This document shows positions 12,445 through 23,420 of a stretch of DNA of 64,000 bases, piece by piece. This stretch comes from Atherinomorus stipes (Eukaryota; Chordata; Actinopteri; Atheriniformes; Atherinidae). The notes below the pieces were generated by a model. It was not told where the DNA came from. It ran no database searches and saw only the letters and a list, made by a program, of their open reading frames with translations. The stretch is from positions 62,001-126,000 of the forward strand of contig JALJCO010001047.1 of NCBI GenBank assembly GCA_023101725.1. Reading direction: 5' to 3'. The position numbers were made by a program, and so were the translations under genes. The first letter of the stretch is position 1. Each line of letters opens with the position of its first letter.

Positions 12445-13769
12445 CTCTTTACGTGGCAGGGTAGTAGCTCAGAGGACTGAACTTGGTTTACCCCAGTTTA
12501 GTGTGAAAAGTTCATGATGTAGAATGGCCATCCACCAATCAAATCTCTAATCTAGATGTGGACGCATCTCTGCACAATTTAGTGAACCCCACATTAGCAC
12601 TGGTATGACTGGCAGGAACACACTCATAACTCCATCTAAATGAGTGTAATAAGTGATCAATAAGATTAGAAACGTTATGCAATTACAGTCTGTACTCCAT
12701 GGAAATGTACCCTTGATGCATTGACAGAAACCACTATGCACTCTGCAAACTCGTGGCGAGTTTCCTGGAAAAGCAAACATGCTGCCATGTACTTAGAGTC
12801 GGTCTCAGAGTACGAACATGTGGAGTCTGCTTTCTTTCAGGGATGCCGATCTTAATCTGTTCTGCCTTTATAATGAACGTCCTTAACACTCAGCTGAGAT
12901 AAAAAATAATAACTCTGAACTCCAGTCAACTTTAGTTGACCTAGGAGTTGGTAGAACGATGGTGGGGGGGGGCACGGCAAGCTCAAAGCTTCCCCGAGGC
13001 CCTGCAGTGAAATTAGCAAGGTTGGCAGGCCGGCGTTGTCTTCTTAGGCGCTCTCAAAATGTTGCTTTCTGAGAGGAGGGCGGCGCTGCCTCTTTGTCCC
13101 GATGGAGACAAATCTCGGGCAGACTGTTTGTTTGGGGAAGGGGTGTGAACGGCACACAAGTCCATCAAATCAATTAGAGTCTTATGCAGAGACGGCCTGG
13201 CTTGGCCTAGGCTGAGGGAGCTTGGCCCGATCTTTTGTGAGGGGTTATGTGAGTGTTGCCACAGCCAACAGTCATGACTCGTGTACTCACAACACCAGTA
13301 TGAGCGGGGAGGGGGGGTGAAAAGCTTGCATATGGCCAGAGCCAGTGTGTCACATTTGGGCTAGAGTTCACATCGGGCTCAGATGCTCAGACCGATGAAC
13401 TCGTGAGGATTGTCGAGTTGCAGAACTGAGGTCGTGTTTGAGATTTACCAGCTTAGAGGCGACGGGTAGCAAACTGTACTGCATGTACAGACTCACTCCA
13501 ACACTGCAGGCCAACGGCTGAGGTTTCTACACCCTTTATCAGCACAATAAACACACTGGTGCAGTTTCAGGTTCAAATGAGGAGTCTGAAAATCTTTGAA
13601 AACGTGTAAATGTGTGGACATTTCCTTTTCAGTGAGTGAAAAGGCTTCCTAAAGGACAATTATACCATCAAGGTGTCCGTGGATGAAACTATGGAAGCTG
13701 TGGCTTCTCCTCCATCTCTGTCATCTCCAGGCTGCTCCAAACTCAGCAACCAGCTGTTGGGAATCAGTG
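12445..13769. other. Non-coding DNA, part possibly regulatory
   Basis: No exon supported. Positions 12960-13300 are GC-richer and of high complexity, with a run of G at 12963. The segment around 13140-13210 has the non-repetitive look of a conserved non-coding element, which cannot be confirmed from one sequence. Confidence 0.35.
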
Positions 13770-14270
13770 GATGAGCTGCCTGTCCTCCATCAGCCTCATT
13801 GAGGCCACAAACAAGTCGCCATCAAGGAAAAGGTCATTCACTCTAATATTTGGAAGGACCGCCTTTAGTTTTGATTACGGCAGCGTTCTCTGTGTCATTG
13901 TTTCCAGAAGCTTCTGCAATGTCAGCAGATTTATTTCCATCCAGCGTTGCATTGATTTTTCACCAACATCTTGATGATGATGGTAGAGTCTGACCTCAGC
14001 CTTCTCCAGCATCCCAAAGATTCTCAATGGGATAAATGCACCCATCACTCTGGACCAGGTAGATCTGGACTCACCAGACCACATGACCTTCTTCCATTGG
14101 TCCAGAGTCCAATCTTTATGCTCCCTAGCAAACAGAAGCCTTTTTTTCCAGTTAGCATCACTGATTAGTGGTTTTGCGGGTTAAGGCTACACATGTTCAG
14201 TCCCAATTCCTTGAGTTCCCTTCACATTGTGGGTGTGGAAATGCTCATACGTTCACTATTAAACATAGCC
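13770..14270 (-). mobile_element. Tc1-like transposon remnant, second family
   Basis: Read in reverse, 13875-14170 encodes recognisable transposase pieces: NWKKRLLFAREHKDW, then QWKKVMWSGES (the catalytic WSDES motif with Asp changed to Gly), then FGMLEKAEVRLYHHHQD. The middle of the catalytic domain is deleted, joining the first motif almost directly to the C-terminal part. No intact terminal repeats were seen. It is an old, internally deleted copy. Confidence 0.8.
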
Positions 14271-14700
14271 CTGAGGAGGGCAGGGCGATATGGCCCAAAA
14301 TATTTATCACAATATAGATGATAAAATTTGTGACAACGATATAACTGGTAATATGATTGACACAAGACAAAATACTTGAAAGTTGCACAATTTTATTTGT
14401 GCAAATGAAAATTTACCATTTACCAAGCAGCTGTTTCTGATGTGCATTAAAGTTATAACTTTTTATGAAATCAGCTGTGCAGATGTTCCAAATTCCTTAC
14501 TGTCAGTTATTTTAAGCAAAAAGCATTTCCAGTGGAAATGTGCTGCGTATCCCGAGCAGAACCATGTACAGCAGAGCTGGAGAACCGAACCCTCGTCCTG
14601 CATTTATTCCATGTTTCCTTGTTCTAGCACACCTTATTCAAAACATCTGACAGAGCAGATGAGAGGGTAGTAGTCATAATATGGGCCTTAAGTGTGTCTT
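14271..14700 (+). mobile_element. Left end of a hAT-like element (gcagggcgatatgg type)
   Basis: Positions 14278-14400 begin ggcagggcgatatggccc and continue with the ATATCG-rich subterminal region typical of these elements. The right end was not found. A 95-codon frame at 14383-14670 lies inside and has no recognised domain. Confidence 0.5.
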
Positions 14701-15620
14701 AAACACCTAAAACGTCAAGCACCACATGAGAAAAAGAAGTTTCAATCGGTGCTCTTTTGATTATTGAAATCTCTGCAGCAACACTGATGGTGCTGATTAA
14801 TTAAGCAGGTTTTCATTCGGTCAACACTCGTTTCAACCTCTGCTGCCGCCACGAGCACAAATCTGAGCGCGATCTGTATTATGTTAATTTATTTGCATAT
14901 GTTGGAGAGTACAGACATTCACAGTTGCCTGAAGCGTCCTCTCCAACACTCAGAATTGAGTGTAATTATTCAACAGTTTGGAGCGGCTCCACTCTGTATT
15001 GCACAGCATTAAAAAGGCTGAAACTGCTGCCGCTTCCCTAATGGCGAGGTTAGTGGCCATGCAATTGGTTACAATCTGCATCCTGCAAGTCTCCAGAGTA
15101 TATCTGACCAGGAGGATGCACATATGATGCTACATAAAGTGGCCGAGAGCATTCTGTTGAATTTTCCAATGAATGCTAATGAGAGACGCCTCATCCTGTA
15201 GTTTATTATTATTATTATTATCATCATGCACTTTTCAGCACAGTGTGTCAAGATTATTTCCTTTGAAGGAAAACGCCAGCTGTCATGTTTTATGCATCGG
15301 CTTTTCACTTCCGTTTCTCTTTCATGTGGTTGTTGGGAGATGCAGTTTGACTCGCTCCTCTGCTTTCATATTTTACAGCGTGCAGATTTCAAACGTTCAC
15401 CAGACGCTTCGGCCTTCGCTGCAAGCCAACAAACTGGAGTTTTTCCGGCTGGGGGGAGATGTGACATCAGCGTAGCACCTGGATGGAAATGCCTTCAGAT
15501 ATAGCTTATGCTTGTTTGAAGTGATAACGGCTGTTTTGTTTAGTGATTTGTAGAAAAAAGATGATGTACTGATCAGAGTGATTAACATTTAAATCCATGG
15601 AAACATTCACTGATACAATC
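14701..15620. other. Non-coding DNA with a candidate conserved block
   Basis: Positions 14860-15190 are complex, non-repetitive sequence with TTAATTTATTTGCATATG (an octamer-like ATTTGCAT word), several TAAT cores and no long frame. This is the usual texture of deeply conserved developmental enhancers. Function is inference. Confidence 0.4.
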
Positions 15621-15958
15621 TTAAAGCAACTCTTACCGATGTTGCATTGTTACACTATTTCTTTTAATAGGGTAAAATGCTATGAATGAGGCGATGGAAC
15701 CCTGAAATACAAGACAGACGCACCATTAATCAAAATAAAATATGATTCAATCACTGAATTTTCAATGAAAACTCCAACCAATCCTTTCAGCGTGACCCCC
15801 GCCTAGGATTGGCCGAGGGGCCTGTCTGTCAGACCTTTGCATCTGCATTAGGAGGCGGGGGGAACAGGGGGGTGGGTCTTTGGAGCGAGGCGGGACTGTT
15901 GATATTCAAATTATTTGTTGTGCTTTCTGAAATTCAAGATCAGTGAGGGTTGCTTTAA
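15621..15958. mobile_element. TTAA-target non-autonomous DNA element, 338 bp
   Basis: TTAA at both ends with inverted repeats agcaactcttaccgat / atcagtgagggttgct. TTAA target duplications are typical of piggyBac and Kolobok elements. No coding sequence; the superfamily cannot be decided from the ends alone. Confidence 0.8.
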
Positions 15959-15999
15959 AGCCCTTCAGAAAAGATGTTAGATGTAAACTTACATATTTA

Positions 16000-16532
16000 T
16001 TAAAGGTACAGTATGTAAAAAATCAAGAGTCAACGGCAGAAAAATGTGATATATAATTCAAAACTGTTTCTATTGATGTGTAATCACTTCACCAGAATAG
16101 CTGTTGCATGTTTAATTTCTTACGTCTACTTGCTGGTGCACAGATGGAAGCTGCCATATTTGTTCCACCACTTTTTACTACGGTGTCCCTGAATGGACAA
16201 AACAATGTGTGTAAAGTAAGAATCCTCTGAACTTTAAAACTGCTGTACCAGCTTTATTTAAAGGGAGTTAGAGACTATTTGGGATCAGTAATGCCTTAAA
16301 AGACAAAAAAAAAAAAAAAGTTCCTCATAGTACAGTCATAGCTACACCTGAGACCGCTGGATCCACTCACAGATGAAAGCATCTTTATGTCTGGGAAAAC
16401 TTTGGCCACTAACAGCCACCGTACATTCACAACAGTACTGGAATATGAAGTTATTTGAAAGAAAAGATCTTTTCTTTCAAATACCCATCTTTACCACTAG
16501 TTGCCAGTAATTCTTACAGACTGTACCTTTAA
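16000..16532. mobile_element. TTAA-target non-autonomous DNA element, 533 bp
   Basis: Flanked by TTAA at both ends with inverted repeat aggtacagtatgtaa / ttacagactgtacct. It lies 41 bp right of another TTAA element of a different family. No coding capacity. Confidence 0.85.
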
Positions 16533-16742
16533 CCAATATTGAATCAAATCGATATCAATTGCAATAAAAGAATTAAAAGCAAATTGAATCATGTGGTACT
16601 TAACGACACCAAGCCCTACTTAAAACTAGATGCATGACATTATCGGCCCAACATTGACCGATATTACCAATAAATAACAGGCGCTGTTTGGTGGCAAACC
16701 TGCGGAATACTGTTGTTTGTTTGTTTTTTTTAATCTGTGGAT
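16533..16742. other. Short spacer with MITE debris
   Basis: Contains a TATCGGCCC/ACCGATATTACC stretch at 16640-16670 and a terminus-like aagccctact near 16610. These look like ends of decayed hAT-like copies. Confidence 0.4.
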
Positions 16743-17175
16743 TAAAAATGGGCGATATGTTATTATGTGTGATATATCATCAAAGAAATTCCCCAGGGTA
16801 ATAATTTATCTCATGATAAAAACGATAAATTCAATTTATTAGGTTGCATTTGCAGTTGCGCGACTTTATGTTTTTTGTAAGTCGAGTTAGTTTTGCTGTT
16901 TGCGTCATTTGAATAAATGTGAAATTCGTTCTCATATTTCAGACTTGTTTGATTGGTGTCACCAGGGTTATGCAATAAAAGTGTACTACTTGAACTTATT
17001 TGATGTAGTTTAGTGGCTTGTAGTATTTTTTAGGGCTTTCAAGACAGAATGTAGCGATAGATTTATAATACAAAACATGAAGCTAATATATACTTTTTTA
17101 TCCTCACTTATTGTTACTGTGATAAAAAACTGAAATTATCGTCGCACATTTTCTAGTCCATATCGCCCATCCCTA
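16743..17175. mobile_element. hAT-like MITE with gggcgatat ends
   Basis: The left end taaaaatgggcgatatg mirrors the right end catatcgcccatcccta. The flanking octamers ctgtggat and ctgtgggg agree at 6 of 8 positions, a decayed 8-bp target duplication. No coding capacity. Confidence 0.8.
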
Positions 17176-18061
17176 CTGTGGGGGATGGGAACATTAGGCC
17201 ACACCCACCGTGCAACATTATGACATCTCTGGCAACTACTGGATCTGCATCAGAAGCATATCTCTAATGTTGCACAAGGAATGAATATTACATCATTTTC
17301 AGCTTTAATATTGGTATCGGCCATTAAAAGTAGAAAATTATCTGTATCAGTTGAAATTTTTCCTATCGTGCATCACTACTCAGAATATTTTCTTCCTTCT
17401 GGCTGTGAGTCCTGGTTCAACATGATATCCTTAATTGTTCAAGTACAATTTATTATTTTGAATAACATCTTTTGTGGCTACATGGATTGTGACATATCCC
17501 TCTTGGATGGTGTGTGGTGCGTTTAATAGCCTCATGTTTTATTCTTTTATTATTCTGGATGTGTCTCTTTGCTTTTATCTCTGAATGGGTATTGTCTAAT
17601 ATATGTATGATTTCTGCTGAGTGACTGGATGGTAGTAATGTATTACAGTGGATTACCGTTATTAAACTTGTCAATGCAGATAATGTAATGAAACCCAAAA
17701 AATTCTCAAATCAAAAAAAACTATTTTCCCATGGCTACAAAAAGTGTATCTTATGTTAGTAATTTTGCGTATTTTGTCATTTCCTTTAGTTAATAAATCT
17801 AACTAATTTAGAAATAAATCAGTATATTTGTAGAGCTTGTACTTTTGTTACTTAGGTTGGTTATAAACGTGCAACTGAAACAGAATTTGAACTAAAACTA
17901 GTAAAATCTGGTGCAGATGTGATGCAGTACAAATACTTAAAAACAGATTCCTTGAACATCTCAAAGCTTTGCATGTCATTCTAATACAAAAACTAAAACA
18001 AGCTGGCAAAGGATGCCGTCCTGGCTTTAGTTTTGCTTTCTACTGCTTGATGTATATACTT
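17176..18061. other. AT-rich non-coding DNA
   Basis: Traces of a TATCGG-type MITE end lie at 17300-17385 (attggtatcggcc). Otherwise nothing recognised. Confidence 0.35.
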
Positions 18062-18424
18062 TAGGGATGCACTATTATTATTGGGTCGATAGTTATCGGG
18101 CCAATAACAGGAAATTATGACGTCATTCCGATAAGTCTGATGTCATGATGACTTATCCCAATATCTTATGGCTCATAAAGTTGGAATTTTCAAGATTGGA
18201 CATGCAGAAGTTGAAAATCCCACTTTTACAGTTTTCATGCAGAGATATTGTGATTGGGGAAAGAAAGCTGCTTCCAAACCACTTTCCCTTCTTATTTTGG
18301 ACACAAACTACCCCATACAGTTGGAATTTTTGATTAGGTATGTATGTGTGTTATCGGTATCAGTATCGGCCTTTAGGAGCTGCTGAAATTTATTGGTTTT
18401 GAAAATGGTTATCGTGCATCCCTA
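18062..18424 (+). mobile_element. Family B hAT-like MITE, uninterrupted copy
   Basis: A 363-bp element bounded by tagggatgcac and gtgcatcccta. Signature blocks are gcctttaggagctg, ggtatgtatgtgtgttatcgg and taccccatacagttgg. The single octamer acagttgg at 18317-18324 is the unoccupied form of the site that holds a family A insertion in the three B-derived units at 25741-27198. Confidence 0.85.
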
Positions 18425-19316
18425 TTTCTATCTTCATAGCATTTTATGATACATTAATCTAACAAATCTTTCTTTAAACACTTGAGTAAAAATAATAGAG
18501 GAAAAATAATTTAATATTCATGCTTCTGACTTCCTATCCAGGAACATCCGGCTTTTGCGGAATATGGAAGACATATAAACCTCCACTGGAAGCGCTGATT
18601 CCAGCAAAGATGTTAAACTGCTTCATGAAAAAAACATTTAAACAATTAATTTGACTAAATCAAACAGCTATCAGGTAGTTCCAGAGAAAAAAATGAATCC
18701 TGACCAACAGATACCGGTTCAGGATCGTTATTTAACGGGCCGTGAAGAAGATCTTAGATTACGCGAGCAGCAGACGCGACTCCGAGTGCAGGCCAGTATC
18801 TCGTGTACTTGACCTGTCTAATTAACTCAAATATTCTTCCCCTGAACTCCCAGAGGCCTCTGAAGCAAAAAACCTGCACACACACACAGACGCACACATG
18901 CAAATCCTCCACACACAGAGGCAGACACACACAGAGGCCCCCTGTCCCCTTCGCTTTCTCCTCAGTAGCTCTGGCTTCATTAGCAGCGGTTTGCATCATC
19001 CCCGCTGAAAACGTCACATGTCATCAGTGGCTCCATTCTTTATCACTTCCCGCGGTATAGACAGTGTAACCTTCAGAAACCTGCTGCCCACAGTTTTACG
19101 TCTTAATTAGGAGCACTGTCAGAGGCGGCCAGCGCCCCTCGTCCCCGATGCGAACGGACAGAGAGGGATGGAGTCGCAGAGGGAGTGTGAAAGACGGAGA
19201 GGAGGGCAAAGTCAGACGCCGGCAGACAAAAGGCGGCGAGAGGGGAGGAGAGGATGAGGGGTGGAGGAAAAGTTGGCGGAGAGAGAGACGACGCAACAGA
19301 AAGTGTGAAGAGGAAA
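18425..19316. other. Non-coding DNA with a purine-rich tract
   Basis: Short CA runs lie at 18870-18935. Positions 19145-19320 are a strand-asymmetric, strongly purine-rich tract (GA/AG with few pyrimidines). No exon or named repeat is supported. Confidence 0.4.
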
Positions 19317-19634
19317 AGTTGCACAAAAGGCCGATAACAGGAAAGTGTTACATCATTCTGATAAGTCCGATATCGTGAAGACTTACCCCGATAACGTATG
19401 TTTGAAAACTTGTCAGTGCATCATTTTCAGTTTTTTTTAACTTCTCGATTGCACTTTTTCAGTTAGTAAACCTGATGAATGCATCTGCATCAGTTCAAGG
19501 AGCCTTTATTTCTGTATCTATCAGCAATGCACCTTTATTTAAGATGATTTGCTTTTAACATATCAAATAGCTTCGTTTGTTTTCTTTTAGAAAATGTTTG
19601 AGAAGCTTGCTGATAGTTTTTCACTGGAAATAAT

Positions 19635-20221
19635 CAGGAATGTCCAATATTATCGGCCGACCGATATCATCGGCTGATATTGGCATTAAAATGTGATAAT
19701 GGAAAATATCTGTATGGGTTTTTTGGACTGATATTTTGAAAAGGGTGAAATCTTGTGAGATTTAGTAACAGAGCTACAAAATCTCGTCAGATCTTGTTCT
19801 ATTAGCAGCGGTCCAGCATGTATAAAGTCCCTGTTATTGTGGTAGAACTTCATTTCCCAGCATTCCTTTCAGAGTCATGTGACTACGGTGCAGCTGCTGC
19901 TGCTACAGACTGACTTACTTTGAAGCTGCTGATAATATGTCTGGTTTTAAGTTGTTGGTTAAGTTACCAAGTTGTAGAAACATTAGAATTACAGTAGACA
20001 CATGTTGGCTAATACCTGCTAATATCTGATATCTGGTAGCCAGATGTCCAAAATGAACTTGTTATTTTGGGATCTTTGCTATCAGAGCAGAGTACAGTTG
20101 TATTTCCCAAAATATGAGATACAACCTCACAGTTCTCTGCATATATCAGTATTGGAATTTAAAAGTTGGACAATATCGGTACATAGGATATCAGTAAAAA
20201 GGACAATATTGAACATCCCTA
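19635..20221 (+). mobile_element. Family C hAT-like element with perfect 8-bp target duplication
   Basis: The 587-bp element runs from caggaatgtccaatattat to caatattgaacatcccta. It is flanked on both sides by the identical octamer gaaataat (19627-19634 and 20222-20229). An 8-bp duplication with such ends identifies the hAT superfamily. No transposase is encoded. Other copies: 7506-8060 (reverse) and 43385-43640 (partial). Confidence 0.93.
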
Positions 20222-20296
20222 GAAATAATACATATTTCTTCATTTAAAGACTAAAAAGTCTTTTTAATTTAGTCAATAATATGTCATGATTAGATA

Positions 20297-20719
20297 CAGT
20301 CATCCTCAAAATTATTCCTACCCTCCAAATAAGAGAAACGGCTAAATTCATGACAGTAATTGAAATAACAGGAAACCAAAGAAACCTATAATAAATTTCA
20401 AAAATTCAAAATCATAATTTAGTCAAATTAAATATTAATTTTTAATTGTAGTTGAAAGTAATAAAAATAATTAAAAAAAACAGTGATTGTCTCAAAGTGT
20501 TGCTCAGCAAAATTTTAGTTTTGGAGCCACATCATGGTTGTTTACTTGTTTTATTTTTTGTGTGTTTGTTTTTAATATTTCAGTCGAACCACAATTCAAA
20601 ATCAATGTCATGATTTTCACAGAATTTTTATTTGTTATTATTTTGGTCCATTTCAACTTATTTCTCTGATTTTTTTTCCATCTGTAACTGGAGGGTATGA
20701 ATAATTTTGACGACGATTG
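20297..20719. mobile_element. Family K mariner/Tc1-type MITE
   Basis: The left end TA-CAGTCATCCTCAAAATTATTC is mirrored by gaataattttgacgacgattg on the right. The flank is TA on the left and CA, probably decayed TA, on the right. No transposase is present. Related copies are at 25125-25350, 40078-41094 and 61442-61946. Confidence 0.85.
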
Positions 20720-20822
20720 CATGTATGTGTGTTTTAGGTTATCAGTTATCGGTATCGGCCTTTAGGAGCTAAAATTTATCGGTTATCATATCGGTTTTTA
20801 AAAAAGGTTATCATGCATCCCT

Positions 20823-21598
20823 AGAAAACGATACAGGAAATACCTGAGGTTTTTATTTTAATATTTTTTTATGATACAGAAGAAATGTGACTATATTCTC
20901 TTGTATTCTCTTGTATGGGCAGAATAAACTATAAATAAACAGAAACAGTATGAAACATGAAGAAATATTAAATCCTGATTAAGGCAAAATCAAATTTCTT
21001 GTTCTTGACGCTTCCTTGTGTGCACTGAAACTCAACCCAGCCCATGTGGCAATAAATAAAACTGAAACTCAGTTCATCCTGAAATACATCAAATGTGTTA
21101 AAACCTGCTTTTTTAAATAAGGAGAAAGAAATATGTTGTTGTACGTTGTTGCGTTGCCCAGAGGAGAAGCAGGAGGAGGATTTTCATCCTGAGGAGGAGC
21201 AGGAAAACATGGATGGGTGTTTTGGCTTCTTGCTCGGCGAGAACGAGTGAAAATCCGGCTTAGCGGCGAAAACACTGGAGACGCTTGTGTCCTCAGTTTG
21301 GGGACAGCTGACGGGTTAACACTATTAAGACTGCAGAGAACACAGGACTGAATGTGCATCTGTGCTCCTCAACAGTGGGATTGAACGCAGCATTCGAAGC
21401 ATTCGCTCTGAGACACAGATACATAGACAGACGGACCACAGAGAAGCAAAGACAAGCTCTCACACACATTCTTCTCTCTTTTTTCTACACTTCTATAGAG
21501 GCTTTATCTTCCTGGGAGATCCTCAACAAACAGCTTTAAGACAAATTCAAGATTTTACCAAATTAACATCCATCATTACAATTTTATCTACACACTGA
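20823..21598. other. Unique non-coding DNA
   Basis: No gene or recognised repeat. Positions 21150-21330 are GC-richer with overlapping short frames on both strands that I do not trust. Confidence 0.4.
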
Positions 21599-21910
21599 TA
21601 TACACTCGCTGTTCACTGCTGTTGACAAGAAACTGAACTGGAGCTCCAGTTAACACAAATATCCAACCAGCCAATCACAGGGCAGAAACGCAACACATCT
21701 AGTCATCTAGTCATGGTCAAAACTGAGCTCAGAATGACCATCTTTAGCTTCCAGAGATGGTCTGAAGAAGAGAAAATACCCAGTAACAGCAGGTGTCTGC
21801 ACCAGAATGTCTGGTTGAGGTCAGAGGTCAGAGGAGGATGGACAGACTGGTTGGACATGATGGAAAGACAACAAGAAGTCAGATACTGTAAGAACTGGTT
21901 CCAAACAAGG

Positions 21911-22843
21911 TGCACTGCAAAAACCCAAATCTAAGCAAGTGTATTTTTCTCATTTCTAGTCAAAATATCTCATCATTCTCAAAATAAGACATAATTACCT
22001 AAAGAGAAACATTTCAGTGAGACATAAGAACTTGTTTCAGGCAAATGCATCTTATTTCAAGAAATCTTATCAAGAAAATTTTGTTTGTTCTATTGGCTTA
22101 AAAAAACTACCAAGATGAGGAGGAGACATTAACAGGCTGCTACTGCAAAGAGAAAGCTTCCACATCTTTACATTAAAGACTTTAGCACCTCATGGACTTA
22201 ACCAAAATTATGATATTAAGCATTTTCTGTAATATGAGATCTATGTGTTTTTTTAAGTTTCTTACCTTATCTTTTTCATATGTTTTTCATGTACAGACAG
22301 CTTGTATGAAATATATTCTCTTCAAGGCTATAATGGACCGGTATGACCACTGATGCTGTATTGATCATGTGTATACCTAACTCCCTCTTTGTCCCTTTGG
22401 GTGAGCCGACCAATGAGGGAGCAGACGTTATATATGTGGGCGGGGCAAGCCCAGAAAAAGTTTGAACTGAGGAAGATCCAATGTGATCGAAACATTGTTG
22501 GAATAAATGCAGCTGGGAGAAAGTGTGCAGGCTTTTTCCTTTAATTGTTCTATTGGCAGAATTTTTTTGCTTATTACAAGCAAAGACAAATCTTGGCCAC
22601 TCTTAAAATAAGAAAAAAAAGAAAAATGTTTTGCTTGTAATAAGAGAAAAAAATCTGCCAAAAGAACAAGTAAAATTTTCTTGATAAGATTTCTTGTAAT
22701 ACGATGCATTGCCTTAAAAAAAGTTCCTATATGTCAATGAAATGTTTCTCTTTAGGCAATTTTGTCTTATTTTGAATGTGATGACATTTTTTGACAAGAA
22801 AATAGAAAGTTATACTTGGTAAGATCTGAGCTTTTGCAGTGTA
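21911..22843. mobile_element. Fold-back DNA element (two ~220-bp inverted arms) with an insertion
   Basis: The left arm starts tgcactgcaaaaac and the right arm ends cttttgcagtgta. The arms are inverted repeats along their whole length: ataagacataattacctaaa is mirrored by tttaggcaattttgtcttat, and ttgcttattacaagcaaag by a matching block at 22630. Without the insertion at 22098-22544 the element would be about 490 bp and almost fully palindromic. The superfamily is uncertain. Confidence 0.85.
22098..22544. mobile_element. Retroposon-like insertion with 13-bp target duplication
   Basis: A 447-bp block sits between two identical copies of ttgttctattggc (22085-22097 and 22545-22557). A long duplication of this kind is typical of non-LTR retroposition. 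Near one end the block has a gaactgaggaagatcc / gatcgaaacattgttgg stretch, a motif common in fish repeats. No open frame of note and no clean poly(A) were seen. Confidence 0.75.
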
Positions 22844-23420
22844 TGGAAGGTATGACTCATCAAAACTGGACAATAGAAGACGGAGAAACGTTGCTGGTCT
22901 GATGAGTCTCCATTTCAGCTCCACATTCAGATGCTCGGCTCAGAATCTGCTGGAAACATCATGAACATGGATCCATCCTGCCTTGGATCAAAGCTTCAGG
23001 CTGCTGCTGGTGTAATGGTGGGGGGAGGTTTTCTTGGCCCACTTTAGGCCCCTTAGCACCAACATGGCGTTTAACCACCACAGACTACCTGACGCTGCTT
23101 TCAGAACCATGTCACAAAGATCAGATCACCTCCAACATGATGATGAGTTCACGGTCCTCCAATGTTCTCCACAGTCACCAGATCTCAGTCCAGCAGAGCA
23201 GCTTTGGGATGTGGTGGAACGGGAGATTCTCATCATGGATGCAGCAACTGTGTGATGCTTTCACGTCAATATGAAGCAAAACCTCTGAGGAATGTTTCCA
23301 ACACCTGGTTGGATGTATGAGATCAGGAATGACGGCAGCTCTGGAGAAAAAATACTGGCAAACATGTCTGCTGAGCTTGTACGAACTTCTATAATCTATA
23401 ACCTCTCCATTTCCCATCAG

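Larger units (their letters stand above)
19317..20822 (+). mobile_element. Longer family B copy split by a family C and a mariner-type insertion
   Basis: The left end (aggccgataacaggaaag) and right end (cggcctttaggagct ... catgcatcccta) belong to family B, but are separated by about 1.4 kb. Removing the family C element at 19635-20221 and the family K element at 20297-20719 leaves a B variant with roughly 320 bp of extra internal sequence. Family K sits exactly in the B block gattaggtatgtatgtg, at its TA. Confidence 0.8.
21599..23420 (+). mobile_element. Tc1-like transposon remnant, third family, interrupted
   Basis: Two separated parts, 21599-21920 and 22840-23420, together resemble one common fish Tc1-like element read on the plus strand. 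The terminal repeat is of the tatacactcgc type. Transposase fragments are RWSEEEKIPS, then FTVLQCSPQSPDLSPAEQLW (a mutated LNPIEHLW motif, catalytic Glu retained as AEQ) and VVEREILIMD. Stops and deletions abound. The gap is filled by a fold-back element. Confidence 0.8.

Noticed and set aside
12455..12500. tRNA-like gtagtagctcagaggactgaac
   Set aside because: Resembles part of a tRNA or SINE A box, but no cloverleaf, B box or tail follows.
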